DNA of 41,092 bases from an uncultured Pelagibacteraceae bacterium (GTDB lineage Bacteria > Pseudomonadota > Alphaproteobacteria > Pelagibacterales > Pelagibacteraceae), in the NCBI GenBank assembly GCA_902600245.1, contig CACKIQ010000006.1:1-41092 (forward strand), written 5' to 3'. The translations under genes and the position numbers were made by a program. Every line of letters begins with the position of its first letter. Within the stretch, counting starts at the first letter, position 1. Below, piece by piece: positions 1 through 10,054 of this stretch. The notes under the pieces were generated by a model. It saw nothing but the letters and a program-made list of their open reading frames with translations. It made no database searches and had not been told where the DNA came from.

Positions 1-2
1 TT

Positions 3-434
3 AAAAGTACTGCTTCGAAAGTAAGAAAAATTGAAAAGAGAGATGTTGTAGCAGGATTTGCAGGATCAACAGCAGATGCTTTGACTTTATTTGAAAGATT
101 AGAAGGTAAATTAGAAAAACATGCGGGCAACTTATCCAGAGCTGCTGTTGAATTAGCAAAAGATTGGAGAACAGACAAATATTTGAGAAGATTGGAAGCA
201 TTGATGGCTGTAGGAGATAAAAACAACAGTTATATAATTTCTGGCACTGGTGATGTTCTTGAGCCCGAAGGAGATGTAATTGGAATTGGTTCTGGCGGTA
301 ATTATGCTCTAGCTGCAGGAAAAGTATTAATGGAAGGAAAAATGTCTGCTGAAGAAGTTGCTAAAAAAGCGATTAAAGTTGCTGCAGATATATGCGTTTT
401 CACAAATGATAATGTTAAAATTGAAAAAATATAA
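3..434 (+). CDS. hslV: ATP-dependent protease subunit HslV (5' truncated by window edge)
   Basis: Frame open from base 3 ([40 protein letters not shown]...), HslV C-terminal motifs ([13 protein letters not shown]); followed immediately by hslU. Confidence 0.95.
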   Translation, partial: KSTASKVRKIEKRDVVAGFAGSTADALTLFERLEGKLEKHAGNLSRAAVELAKDWRTDKYLRRLEALMAVGDKNNSYIISGTGDVLEPEGDVIGIGSGGNYALAAGKVLMEGKMSAEEVAKKAIKVAADICVFTNDNVKIEKI

Positions 435-1807
435 TGGATAAATCAAACGTAACACAGCTACACCCCAAAGATAAAAATCAAAAAGAGGAAGCTTCTCTAG
501 TAAGCTCTTTATCTCCTAGGGAAATAGTCTCAGAATTAGATAGATTTGTTGTTGGACAAAACAAAGCTAAAAGAGCTGTTGCTGTTGCATTAAGAAATAG
601 ATGGAGAAGACAAGCTCTTAAAGGTGAAATGAAAAATGAAGTTTTACCAAAAAATATTTTAATGATCGGGCCAACTGGAGTTGGAAAAACAGAGATTTCA
701 AGAAGATTATCAAAACTAGCGGAAGCACCTTTTGTAAAAGTAGAAGCTACAAGATTTACAGAGGTTGGGTATGTAGGAAGAGATGTTGAACAGATAGTAA
801 GAGATTTAATTGAGATTGCTATCTCAATGGAAAAAGTAAAAAAAAGAAAAGAAGTATATGCACAAGCTCAAAAAGCAGCTGAAGAAAAAGTGCTAGATGC
901 TTTAGTTGGGAAAAAAGCAAGTCTTGCAACAAGAGAAAGTTTCAGAAAAAGATTAAGAAATGGTGATCTGGATGATAATGAAATCGAAATAGCAGTAAGT
1001 GATACTGGATCAGGTGGAGCCTCTTTTGAAATCCCCGGAATGCCTGGAGCAAATGTTGGTATGATCAATATTGGTGAAATGATTGGAAAATCGATGGGCA
1101 ATAAAGAGAAAAAGAAAAAAATGACTGTGAAGGAGTCCCACGAAATTTTGATAAATGATGAGTCAGATAAACTAATTGAACAAGATAAAATTATTAAAGC
1201 TGCAAAACTTTCAACTGAAAATAATGGTATAGTTTTCTTAGACGAAATTGATAAAATTTCAGCAAGGACTGATCGTGTTGGTGGTGATGTTTCAAGAGAA
1301 GGTGTACAAAGAGACTTATTGCCTCTTATAGAGGGAACCACTGTAAATACCAAGCATGGTCCAATTAAAACAGATCATATTTTATTTATTGCATCTGGAG
1401 CATTTCAACTTGCAAAACCTTCTGATCTTCTTCCTGAATTACAGGGAAGATTACCAATCAGAGTTGAATTAGAGGCTTTAACAAGTGAAGATTTTAAAAG
1501 AATATTGAGAGAGCCAGATTTTAGTTTAATCAAGCAATATGTAGCTCTATTAAAAACAGAAAATGTAGATTTGGAATTTTCAGACGATGGAATTGACGCA
1601 ATTGCAAATATTGCTTCAGAGGTTAATGCGACAGTTGAGAATATAGGTGCAAGAAGATTGCATACAATAATTGAAAAAATATTAGATGAGATAAGTTTTA
1701 CAGCTACTGATAGAGCAGGAGAAAAAATAACGATTAACAAAGATTATATAAATAAAAACTTAGATAATTTAGTTAAAGATACCGATCTATCAAAATTTAT
1801 TCTTTAA
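434..1807 (+). CDS. hslU: ATP-dependent protease ATPase subunit HslU
   Basis: [34 protein letters not shown], Walker [20 protein letters not shown]; 1-nt overlap with hslV stop. Confidence 0.97.
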   Translation: MDKSNVTQLHPKDKNQKEEASLVSSLSPREIVSELDRFVVGQNKAKRAVAVALRNRWRRQALKGEMKNEVLPKNILMIGPTGVGKTEISRRLSKLAEAPFVKVEATRFTEVGYVGRDVEQIVRDLIEIAISMEKVKKRKEVYAQAQKAAEEKVLDALVGKKASLATRESFRKRLRNGDLDDNEIEIAVSDTGSGGASFEIPGMPGANVGMINIGEMIGKSMGNKEKKKKMTVKESHEILINDESDKLIEQDKIIKAAKLSTENNGIVFLDEIDKISARTDRVGGDVSREGVQRDLLPLIEGTTVNTKHGPIKTDHILFIASGAFQLAKPSDLLPELQGRLPIRVELEALTSEDFKRILREPDFSLIKQYVALLKTENVDLEFSDDGIDAIANIASEVNATVENIGARRLHTIIEKILDEISFTATDRAGEKITINKDYINKNLDNLVKDTDLSKFIL

Positions 1808-1810
1808 TAA

Positions 1811-2653
1811 TTATAAATATCCTAATTCTATCATTTCTTTATTAAGTTTTTTTTCTAAATTCTCCCTTAAATATTGTGGGATATTTTTTTTTCCATCATT
1901 TTTGGGTCCATATTTAAAAAAATCAACTTTTTTTGATATTGTTGGTGCTTCTTTAAAATTTTCTTTTTTTTCTAATTTTTGCAAATATTCAAAACTAGTT
2001 GTTTTTAATACGTTTTCTAATTTTTTTTTATCAATTTTCAAACTAGCATTAGAAATATTATGAATAAATTCTAAAACAGATATAAAATTTTTTTCTGGAT
2101 CATTAATTAAATCCTCAAATTTTACTAATAAATACCTGTTTTTTTTTTTAAATTCTTTCCAAGAATTATAATTTGAAGCCCACGATCCAGAATGAATTAC
2201 TGTTTGATTTATTGGATCACTTTTACCTCCAATGGTTCCAAAATTTAGAATTCTTTTTTGGGCCTCCTCCAGTGTTATTTCAGAGTGATTAGCATATGAT
2301 TTTAAAATTTTTCTAGGGTCTCTTACTATATAAATCGCTCCTAGGGTATTTTTGTAATTTGTAAATGGATACCCATTAATGTTATTTAATCCGCTATGGG
2401 TTTTTAAAAACCTAATTGTCTTTCCATCCCTTCTATTTATTTCTTCCTGAGCAAAAATATAATGTTTCACTACCTCATTTTCATTAGAAACATCAACACC
2501 TAATCTTGTTAAAACGCCATTGTCTGGAAATTGTTTAATATTATCAAGCAAATCAAAATTAAAGTTACCATCTTGTGAAAATAAATATGCTGACAACATT
2601 GATCTCAACAATGTATTGCCACTTTTAGGATATGACGCTAGCCAAATAATCAT
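1811..2653 (-). CDS. PAPS-dependent sulfotransferase domain protein
   Basis: N-terminal WLASYPKSGNTLLRSML (5'-phosphosulfate-binding loop) and YIVRDPRKILKSYANHS (3'-phosphate-binding motif); paralogue of 3845..4696. Confidence 0.85.
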   Translation of the reverse strand: MIIWLASYPKSGNTLLRSMLSAYLFSQDGNFNFDLLDNIKQFPDNGVLTRLGVDVSNENEVVKHYIFAQEEINRRDGKTIRFLKTHSGLNNINGYPFTNYKNTLGAIYIVRDPRKILKSYANHSEITLEEAQKRILNFGTIGGKSDPINQTVIHSGSWASNYNSWKEFKKKNRYLLVKFEDLINDPEKNFISVLEFIHNISNASLKIDKKKLENVLKTTSFEYLQKLEKKENFKEAPTISKKVDFFKYGPKNDGKKNIPQYLRENLEKKLNKEMIELGYL

Positions 2654-2683
2654 TTGAAAAAATTTAATTTTGGGTATTTTAAT

Positions 2684-3289
2684 TTAAACTTTAAAATCTA
2701 TCCAGCCAGTAATTATAAATTTTTCACCGCTTTTTAAAATAGAACCATAATGTGCATGCGTCCACTCTGCAGGCCAAATTAATGTCTTTCCTTGCTCTGG
2801 TTTAACTTTAATTTTATAACTATCAAAATCTGTTGTACCTCCATGCTCCTCATTCACATCGTTCAAATAAGTCATCCAAGCAAATAATCTGTGTAATGTA
2901 TTAACACTCGTCCGCTCAGAATGAAGTCGTGAAAAATGATCTCCAGAAGAATATTTTTGAATATTAAAAGGTCCTATACTAATTTTTTTTATAAAAGTTT
3001 TCAAAAATGGATACTGTTCTTTATAATCAAGAAAGCACTTATTCAAATGATTGAAATAAGTTACAAATATTTCATAATCTTTACTTTTTAAGCTTTCAGG
3101 ATTTATTGTTATGTCAGTTGTTTTTTTTACTTCTTCATTGACTGTGTTTCCAGTTGTTACGCCTTTTTTTTGCAATACTGTATTATTTTTAAAAAAATGA
3201 ATAATATTTTTGCATAACTCATTATTATTTATATTCCAGCTTCCAATAAAATGTGGGCTAGTTTGACTTGTTAATTCAATTCTTTTCAT
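2684..3289 (-). CDS. 2OG-Fe(II) oxygenase superfamily protein (prolyl-4-hydroxylase-like)
   Basis: LHSERTS ... RLFAWMTYLNDVNEEHGGTTDFDSYKIKVKPEQGKTLIWPAEWTHAHYG, typical of P4H-like 2OG oxygenases (HxE, distal His). Confidence 0.75.
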   Translation of the reverse strand: MKRIELTSQTSPHFIGSWNINNNELCKNIIHFFKNNTVLQKKGVTTGNTVNEEVKKTTDITINPESLKSKDYEIFVTYFNHLNKCFLDYKEQYPFLKTFIKKISIGPFNIQKYSSGDHFSRLHSERTSVNTLHRLFAWMTYLNDVNEEHGGTTDFDSYKIKVKPEQGKTLIWPAEWTHAHYGSILKSGEKFIITGWIDFKV

Positions 3290-3840
3290 TTTATGTTTAT
3301 CTTATCATCATCTAGCTCTATTACACCGGTTTCTTTTTGATAAACCGCTAATCCTTCCTCGAATTTACCGTTTCTAAATAAATTTCTTCTATAATAAGAC
3401 AAAATTATTTTATTTTTTGGATAAATTTCAGCAAACTTTTTACAAAATTTGACAGCTTCATTAATCAATTTTAATTCAGATAAACAATATGCAATTTGTT
3501 CAACTATGATCTCCTGTTTGTAATCTTTTTTTAAGGATGAATCCAGCATTGACAAAGCCTTTTTAAAATTTTTAGTTTTAAGATAAAGTAAAGATAAATT
3601 ATTTAACAATATTGTGTTCTCAGGTTCTATTTTTAAACATTTTAAATAATATTTCTCAGCCAGATCGTACTTGTTCAATTGAAAATAACAATTTGCAGTA
3701 CTGTTTAAAGCAGGCAGAAGATTTTCTTTTTTTTCTAAAATATTTAATAATAATTTAATAGCACCATCATAATCACCTGTGGTTCTAAGTTTTTCTGCTT
3801 TATTAAAATTATTCTCTAAATCTTTATTTATATCTTTCAT
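3286..3840 (-). CDS. Tetratricopeptide-repeat protein
   Basis: Repeats such as LNSTANCYFQLNKYDLAEKYYLKCLKIEPENTILLNNLSLLYLKTKNFKKAL; 4-nt overlap with the oxygenase ORF. Confidence 0.8.
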   Translation of the reverse strand: MKDINKDLENNFNKAEKLRTTGDYDGAIKLLLNILEKKENLLPALNSTANCYFQLNKYDLAEKYYLKCLKIEPENTILLNNLSLLYLKTKNFKKALSMLDSSLKKDYKQEIIVEQIAYCLSELKLINEAVKFCKKFAEIYPKNKIILSYYRRNLFRNGKFEEGLAVYQKETGVIELDDDKINIK

Positions 3841-3844
3841 TAAA

Positions 3845-4696
3845 TTATAAATATCCCAATTCTTTCATTTCTTTTTTAAAATTTTCTTCTATTTTTGATT
3901 TTATTTCTGGATCAAGAATTTTTTTCCAATCATTCTTTGCGCCTAAATTAAAAAAAGGTATCTTCTCACCAGTTTTTGAATCGGTCTTAGCTTCTCTAAA
4001 TCCTTTTTCCTGTTCAAGTTTTTGCATTTTTTTAAATTCTGTTGACTCAATAACATTTCTAAATTTAGCTTGATCAATTTTAAATTTAATACCTTTAAGC
4101 TTACAAAGAAATTTAATTACTTTTCTAAAAGTTAAATCTTTATTATTGATTAAATCCTCGTATTTAATCAATAAGTATCTTCCTGGGTCTTTTAATGATT
4201 TCCAACTGTTATAATTTCCACTCCATGTTCCCATGTAAAGTGTTGTTCTTTCTGAATTTCTTGATGTTAGATCACCTTTATATTTATATAATTCAATCAT
4301 GCTTCTTGCGGCTATCTCTAATGAAATTCCACTATGATGTGCATATGATGTAACAACATTTCTTGGATCTCTGACAATGTATATTACACCCAACGTATTA
4401 TTTAAATTTGTAAAGGGTTTGTTGTCTATGTTGAAAAGATAACTATGTGTCTTTAAAAATTGAAGTTTTTCTTTTTGGTTTATTGACTCTTGTGCTTTGA
4501 TATAGTTTTTAATAACTTCATTTTCATCAGTTATATCAATACCCATTCTTTCAAATAATTTACTAGAGGGAAATTGCCTTATATTTTCATTAAGATCAAA
4601 ATTATAAACACCATCCTCTGAAAAAAAATATGCTGCTAACATGGATCTTAATAACGTATTCCCACTCTTAGGATAAGAAGCAAGCCAAACAAACAT
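3845..4696 (-). CDS. PAPS-dependent sulfotransferase domain protein
   Basis: WLASYPKSGNTLLRSMLAAYFFSEDG and YIVRDPRNVVTSYAHHS; paralogue of 1811..2653. Confidence 0.85.
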   Translation of the reverse strand: MFVWLASYPKSGNTLLRSMLAAYFFSEDGVYNFDLNENIRQFPSSKLFERMGIDITDENEVIKNYIKAQESINQKEKLQFLKTHSYLFNIDNKPFTNLNNTLGVIYIVRDPRNVVTSYAHHSGISLEIAARSMIELYKYKGDLTSRNSERTTLYMGTWSGNYNSWKSLKDPGRYLLIKYEDLINNKDLTFRKVIKFLCKLKGIKFKIDQAKFRNVIESTEFKKMQKLEQEKGFREAKTDSKTGEKIPFFNLGAKNDWKKILDPEIKSKIEENFKKEMKELGYL

Positions 4697-4721
4697 AATT
4701 AAATAATTTATATAAAAAGTT

Positions 4722-5135
4722 TTATCTATAGTTCTTTAAATATATATAAAAAGAACCAGTACCACCATCTTTTATATTTGCTTCCTTTAGTTCTATTATC
4801 TTGTTCATTAAATTTTTATTTTTCTTAATAAATTCAGGAACAGAATATTTTAATATACTCAAATCTTTTGAAACATATGGATTTTCGTAATTTTTTGAGT
4901 GCAAACCTTTACCGGTTACAATTATCAATTTTTTAACATTATTAAGATAAGAATTGTTTATAAATTCTTCGACTTTTTTATTAGCCCCCTCAAGAGTATA
5001 TCCATGAAGATCAAGAGACTTTATTTGAAGAGAATCTTTTTTGAACTCGCTTTGATCTTTATCTTTTAATTTATCGTTACTTGCTAAAAAAGCATCCCAA
5101 TCTTTTTTATCTTTGTCTGGTAAATCTTGACTCAA
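4722..5135 (-). CDS. Smr domain protein (putative endonuclease, MutS2 C-terminal-like)
   Basis: SLDLHGYTLEGANKKVEEFINNSYLNNVKKLIIVTGKGLHSK; Smr DLHG and TGKG motifs. Confidence 0.85.
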   Translation of the reverse strand: MSQDLPDKDKKDWDAFLASNDKLKDKDQSEFKKDSLQIKSLDLHGYTLEGANKKVEEFINNSYLNNVKKLIIVTGKGLHSKNYENPYVSKDLSILKYSVPEFIKKNKNLMNKIIELKEANIKDGGTGSFYIYLKNYR

Positions 5136-5141
5136 TTATTT

Positions 5142-5780
5142 TCAACTTAATATATTTACTAATTGCCAATTAGGATTTGGCGACGTCATATCTCTTGAAA
5201 AAACCCATGTATCGTAAATTTTTTTAATTTTATCAGGACTTCCTGAAATTATTTTTTTATCTTTATCTTTAATGCAAGTTATTACCTCTGCAATAAAATC
5301 GACAGTAACATTAAGTATGTTACCAGATTTTTCATGTTCTTTTATTTTAGCAGAATTAATCCCAATAAAAGTAATTTCAGCATAATGACCTCTGTCATTT
5401 CTTTCTTTTAGAGCTTGATTAAACTGATCATAAATTTTTTTGCCTAAGAGAGATTTGCTAGTAGTAATTTTATTATCATTGTCACTGAAATCTGTGATTA
5501 CCGTTTCATAGGCAATTTTTGCCCCTTTTAAAAAATCGTTTTGAGCATTTATGTCAAAATTTTCATTTACTTTTTTAGTTTGAACCTTTTCTACTTTCTT
5601 CAATACCTCCTGAAATTGCCCAGGGGCCTTTCCTTCAAAACCTGTTCTTTTTCCTAATATTCCTCTAAGCCTTAAAAAAATAAACCCAGCTATCATCGCC
5701 AATAGAATGATATCGATATATTCAAAACTATAATTCATATTTAGATAGTAATTACTATGTTGATTAATTTCAACCAGCAA
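5142..5780 (-). CDS. Tim44/TimA-like domain inner-membrane protein
   Basis: N-terminal TM segment IDIILLAMIAGFIFLRLRGILGKRTG then a Tim44-like domain (GAKIAYETVI...FNQALKERNDRG...TWVFSRDM); true start may be the internal ATG at 5738. Confidence 0.8.
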   Translation of the reverse strand: MLVEINQHSNYYLNMNYSFEYIDIILLAMIAGFIFLRLRGILGKRTGFEGKAPGQFQEVLKKVEKVQTKKVNENFDINAQNDFLKGAKIAYETVITDFSDNDNKITTSKSLLGKKIYDQFNQALKERNDRGHYAEITFIGINSAKIKEHEKSGNILNVTVDFIAEVITCIKDKDKKIISGSPDKIKKIYDTWVFSRDMTSPNPNWQLVNILS

Positions 5781-5796
5781 TTTAGATTAAGGACAA

Positions 5797-6225
5797 ATGA
5801 ACTCAATATTATTATGGATAATTCTAATTCCTATTATTGAAATTTATTTATTAATTAAAATAGGTTCGCAAATAGGCGCTATCAGTACAGTTTTACTTAT
5901 TTTCACTACAGCTGTTGTAGGGATTTATTACGCAAAATATGAGGGTTTAAATACCCTTAAATCTGGGTTTATTCAACTTAGCAAAAATGAGATCCCAACT
6001 TATGAATTTTTATCAGGAGCAGCCATAGCATTTGCAGCATTGCTTTTAATAATACCAGGATTTGTCACAGATATTTTGGGTTTTCTAATGATATTTCCAA
6101 TTAGCAGAAAATTTATTTTCACAAAAATTATTACAAATCGCAACAATGAAACAAACCAAAAAAATAATTTTATTGATGGTGAATTTGAAGATATAGATGA
6201 CGACGAAAATGACAAAATCAGATAA
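5797..6225 (+). CDS. fxsA: FxsA family membrane protein
   Basis: LIPIIEIYLLIKIGSQIGAISTVLLIFTTAVVGIYYAKYEGL ... LIIPGFVTDILGFLMIFP. Confidence 0.85.
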   Translation: MNSILLWIILIPIIEIYLLIKIGSQIGAISTVLLIFTTAVVGIYYAKYEGLNTLKSGFIQLSKNEIPTYEFLSGAAIAFAALLLIIPGFVTDILGFLMIFPISRKFIFTKIITNRNNETNQKNNFIDGEFEDIDDDENDKIR

Positions 6226-6637
6226 ATTTGAAATTCTGGGAAAATACATAAAAGATTTATCAAGTGAAACCCCAAATGTTGAGACTTATCTATTTGTGAG
6301 AGATTACATATCTAGCTATCAACTTGGAATTGATATTACATCTAAAGCTCTTAAAGACAAAGTTGTAGAAATAAATACAACTCTTAAATTTGAAGATAAA
6401 AAAAATAATAAAAAAAAATCTTATTTTGAAATAGTGTATGCAACAATTGTTAGAGTTAATGAAGGTGTAAAAGATAAAAAGGAATTAGAGAAAATAATAT
6501 TGTGTGATGTTCAAGCTTTAATATATCCAGATCTTGAAAAAGCTATTTTAAATCTTCTTCATGATTCTGGTTATCCAGGTGTTAAATTTGAAAAAAAAAT
6601 AAACTTTGAACAATTATATCAAGAAAGATTTAATTAA
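6197..6637 (+). CDS. secB: Protein-export protein (SecB-like)
   Basis: Position next to fxsA/Tim44/dnaQ as in alphaproteobacteria; FEIVYATIVRVNEG...ILCDVQALIYPDLEKAILNLLHDSGYPGVKFEKKINFEQLYQER resembles SecB; start may be ATG 6209. Confidence 0.8.
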   Translation: MTTKMTKSDKFEILGKYIKDLSSETPNVETYLFVRDYISSYQLGIDITSKALKDKVVEINTTLKFEDKKNNKKKSYFEIVYATIVRVNEGVKDKKELEKIILCDVQALIYPDLEKAILNLLHDSGYPGVKFEKKINFEQLYQERFN

Positions 6638-7296
6638 AAAAAATTCTTTTTCAAATTATTTTTTATATATTCTTCATGTTTTATAAATTCTTCTTCACTT
6701 ACTTTAACTATTTTTTTATAATATTTATTGTTCGAATAAATATTGTTATCAATTTCAGTATTTTGATTTTGAAAATTTAAAGTTGGTTCTTTCTGATCAG
6801 TAAGATTTATGTAAACTTTTGCTAAAAGATCGCAATCTATCAAAGCAGTATGATTTATCCTTTTTGAATTATCGACACCATATCGTTTACAAAGTGCATC
6901 TAAACTTACAGATGAGCCTGGAAATTTCTGCTTTGCCAATTGCAAAGTATCTATAATTTCATTAGATAGTTTTTCTTTCCCAGCTATTTTAAGTTCATTA
7001 TTTAAATGAGATAAATCAAAGTCTGCGTTATGTATAATGAGCCTTTTGTCCTGAATAAATTTCAAAAATTCATCAGCAACTTCATTAAATAATTTTTGTT
7101 TTGATAGAAATTCATCAGAATATCCATGTATCTCAAAAGCTTTATCTGAAACCTTTCTTTCAGGATTTAAATAACAATGAAACTTATTTTTAGTTGGGAT
7201 TAAGTTTTCTAATTCTATACATCCTACCTCCACAATTCTATGGCCTTCTTTTACTGATATTCCTGTTGTCTCTGTATCTAAAACTATTTCTTTCAT
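6634..7296 (-). CDS. dnaQ: DNA polymerase III epsilon subunit
   Basis: EIVLDTETTGISVKEGHRIVEVGCIELEN, DFDLSHLNNEL, INHTALIDCDLLAKVY exonuclease motifs. Confidence 0.93.
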   Translation of the reverse strand: MKEIVLDTETTGISVKEGHRIVEVGCIELENLIPTKNKFHCYLNPERKVSDKAFEIHGYSDEFLSKQKLFNEVADEFLKFIQDKRLIIHNADFDLSHLNNELKIAGKEKLSNEIIDTLQLAKQKFPGSSVSLDALCKRYGVDNSKRINHTALIDCDLLAKVYINLTDQKEPTLNFQNQNTEIDNNIYSNNKYYKKIVKVSEEEFIKHEEYIKNNLKKNFF

Positions 7297-7865
7297 TTAT
7301 AAATTTTATTAAGAATTGTTTTTATATCATTTTTAACAGAACTTTTTTTAAAATTATTTTTTATTATAAAATTAGATTTTTTCTTCTTTAATTTTGGAGA
7401 TAATTGTATTTTTTGAAATAAATTAAATATTTTTTTGTTATAATTTTTTCTTTTTGTTAACCTTTTTAAAATATCTTTTCTGTGAGAGTCTACGAATATC
7501 AAAATATCTGATTTTTTGTTTATTTTATTTTCTAAGAGTAGTGGAATATCTAAAATTACAATTTTGCTACCTTGATTACGATTTAAAAAAATAATCATTC
7601 TTTTTTTTACTTCAATATGGACAATCTTAACAATTTTTTTTAAGTTAATTTTTTTTTCAAGTATGGCATTTGAAATCTCTTTCTTATCAACAGGGAATGA
7701 AAAGATAAATTTTGGGAATAATTTTTTTAATTTTTTAAAAACTTTTTTATCTTTTTTATAAATTTTTGCCACTTCTTCATCAGCATCAAAAACTGGATAG
7801 CCAAAACTCCTGGCAACAAACGATTTTCCAGAACCTATGTCTCCTAAAATTCCAATTCTTTTCAT
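7293..7865 (-). CDS. coaE: Dephospho-CoA kinase
   Basis: MKRIGILGDIGSGKSFVARSFGYPVFDADE; 4-nt overlaps with aroE and dnaQ. Confidence 0.9.
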   Translation of the reverse strand: MKRIGILGDIGSGKSFVARSFGYPVFDADEEVAKIYKKDKKVFKKLKKLFPKFIFSFPVDKKEISNAILEKKINLKKIVKIVHIEVKKRMIIFLNRNQGSKIVILDIPLLLENKINKKSDILIFVDSHRKDILKRLTKRKNYNKKIFNLFQKIQLSPKLKKKKSNFIIKNNFKKSSVKNDIKTILNKIYK

Positions 7866-8653
7866 AAATTCAATAATTCAATAGTTTGTTCGTCTATATA
7901 TGGTTTAATACCATGCCAAAGCTCAAATGATGCGAGGGCTTGATAAATAAACATTAGCTTTCCATTTTCTGATAAATTTCCGAGTTTTTTCCCTGTGTTT
8001 AAAAAATTTGTTTCACTTGGGTTATAGATTACATCATAAAATATTTTATTTTGTCCTACATTTTTCAAATCTAAATTTATTATTTCATTTTTAAGACCTA
8101 GGCTTGTAGCATTAATAATTATATCGAATTCAGGGATCTCTCCCCAATTTAAAACACTTATTTTTTCAAAACGATCTTTTAAGCTTAAGGCTTTTTCTTT
8201 CGTCCTGTTGCTAACACTAATTTTTGAGGTATTCATATTATTTAAAGCAAGAATTATTGAAGGAACAACGCCACCTGCCCCTAATATAAATACTCTTTTT
8301 TTTTCAATTGAAAAATTAAATTTTTTAAACGCTTGTTCAAAACCAAAAATATCCGTGTTGTGTCCAATTAAATTATTTTTTTCAACAGTTATAGTATTTA
8401 CAGATTGAGTTTTTTCTGCGTCTGGACTTAATTTATCTAAATAAGGTATAATTGATTTTTTAAATGGCACAGTAATGTTTGCACCAGCTATTTTCTTTTG
8501 TTTAATTTCATTAACAAATTCCCCTAGTTCGATTAAAGTGAGTTCTTTTTTTAAGTACTCGGCTTTAATATTATTTTTTTTAATCCAATAATTGTGCAAT
8601 TTTGGTGATAATGAATGACTAATTGGGTTACCGATTACAAAATATTTTTTCAT
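7862..8653 (-). CDS. aroE: Shikimate dehydrogenase
   Basis: FVIGNPISHSLSPKLHNYWI, ANITVPFKKSI, VFILGAGGVVPSI, GHNTDIFGF. Confidence 0.93.
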   Translation of the reverse strand: MKKYFVIGNPISHSLSPKLHNYWIKKNNIKAEYLKKELTLIELGEFVNEIKQKKIAGANITVPFKKSIIPYLDKLSPDAEKTQSVNTITVEKNNLIGHNTDIFGFEQAFKKFNFSIEKKRVFILGAGGVVPSIILALNNMNTSKISVSNRTKEKALSLKDRFEKISVLNWGEIPEFDIIINATSLGLKNEIINLDLKNVGQNKIFYDVIYNPSETNFLNTGKKLGNLSENGKLMFIYQALASFELWHGIKPYIDEQTIELLNL

Positions 8654-9237
8654 CTAATTGTCTCTAAATATTCCTTTATTTTTTTTATTGGTAGGCCCAT
8701 TATTGTATCCTCATCGCCACTTATGTTTGAAAACAAATTCCTGCCCTCTGACTCAATTTGATATACATTGTAAGCATAAAGATTTTCATCTGATATTTTG
8801 TCTAGATATTCTTTTAATTCTTTATCTGAAAATTTCTTCATCGTGAGATTTGCTTTATCAGTGTAATTCCACATCATTGTACCATTTTTAGATATACAGA
8901 CTGAACTTATTAAATTGTGAGATTTTGCATTAAGTTTTTTTAAAATTAAAAAAGCTTCATTTCTACTTTCAGGTTTTGATATAAGTTCGCCCTCTAAATC
9001 TATTACACTATCTGCACCTAAAACTATTTTGCCAGGTTTGTTCATGCTTATTTTATTTGCTTTTAGCTCTGCTAAATTTTTAGAAATTATTTCGGGTGTA
9101 GCTTTATCTTTTATCATGGCTATCTTAACCGCTTCTTCATCTACGTTTGAAGGCTCTACATCACATTCGATATTATGCTTATCTAATATTTCTTTTCTTA
9201 CTTTGCTTTTTGAAGCGAGAATAATTTTATTTTGCAT
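8650..9237 (-). CDS. maf: Maf family nucleotide pyrophosphatase
   Basis: IILASKSKVRKEIL, VLGADSVIDLEGELISKP, DEDTIMGLPI. Confidence 0.88.
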   Translation of the reverse strand: MQNKIILASKSKVRKEILDKHNIECDVEPSNVDEEAVKIAMIKDKATPEIISKNLAELKANKISMNKPGKIVLGADSVIDLEGELISKPESRNEAFLILKKLNAKSHNLISSVCISKNGTMMWNYTDKANLTMKKFSDKELKEYLDKISDENLYAYNVYQIESEGRNLFSNISGDEDTIMGLPIKKIKEYLETIR

Positions 9238-10054
9238 TATTTAAATATATTTCGTGTATTTTAATTATTGATGCTGCTGTTTCTTCAACTGATTTTCTGG
9301 TTACATCAATTAATGGCCATTTATATTTTTGAAATGTTTTTTTAGCATCTAATACTTCTTTTTTAATAATCTCTAAATCTGTATATTTTATATTTTCTTT
9401 CTCTTTTAAAGAATTCATACGATTCTTTCTTAAATCTACTAATCTTTCTGGCTCTGTACTTAACCCAATCACACAAGTCATTTTAGGGTTTTGTTTTAAC
9501 TTTTCAGGTAATGAGTTTTCATTGACAAGCGGTATATTTGAAGTCTTAAAACCCTTATTTGCTAAATAAATTGAAGTTGGAGTTTTGCTTGTTCGGCTTA
9601 CACCAACAAGAATAATATCTGATTGATCTACATCATGTATCAGATTTCCATCGTCATGGTTCATCGTAAATTGTATAGCTTCAATCCTATCATAATATTC
9701 TTCATTTAATATATGTTGTCCGCTTGGTTCATGAGTTGCTTTTTGATTTAAAATTTTAGAGAAATTTAATATTAAGTTTCCTAATACTCCAAAACACGGA
9801 ATTGTTTTACTTTGGCTTTCTTTTGATAAATATTTGGCTAAATTATTATCTACAATTGTATATAATATAATCGAATTTTTTCTTTTTTCTGCATCTTCTA
9901 AAATTTTTAAAATTTGATTTTCAGTTCTTGTAAAAGAATATGCGTGAACCTTATATTCTATGTTAAGAAATTGTGCTTTTAATGCTAAAAAAATTCTATC
10001 TAAAGTTTCTCCTGTTGAATCTGAAATGAGATAAATCTGATATGTATTAGTCAT
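9227..10054 (-). CDS. ppsR: Pyruvate,phosphate dikinase regulatory protein / bifunctional kinase-pyrophosphorylase (DUF299)
   Basis: YLISDSTGETLDRI, DIILVGVSRTSKTPTSIYLANKGFK, WPLIDVTRKSVEETAASI. Confidence 0.92.
   Translation of the reverse strand: MTNTYQIYLISDSTGETLDRIFLALKAQFLNIEYKVHAYSFTRTENQILKILEDAEKRKNSIILYTIVDNNLAKYLSKESQSKTIPCFGVLGNLILNFSKILNQKATHEPSGQHILNEEYYDRIEAIQFTMNHDDGNLIHDVDQSDIILVGVSRTSKTPTSIYLANKGFKTSNIPLVNENSLPEKLKQNPKMTCVIGLSTEPERLVDLRKNRMNSLKEKENIKYTDLEIIKKEVLDAKKTFQKYKWPLIDVTRKSVEETAASIIKIHEIYLNNAK

Noticed and set aside
868-1740. Long antisense ORFs opposite hslU (868..1353 and 1405..1740)
   Set aside because: Shadow ORFs of a clearly conserved coding gene; low-complexity S/F/I/L-rich translations without recognisable domains.
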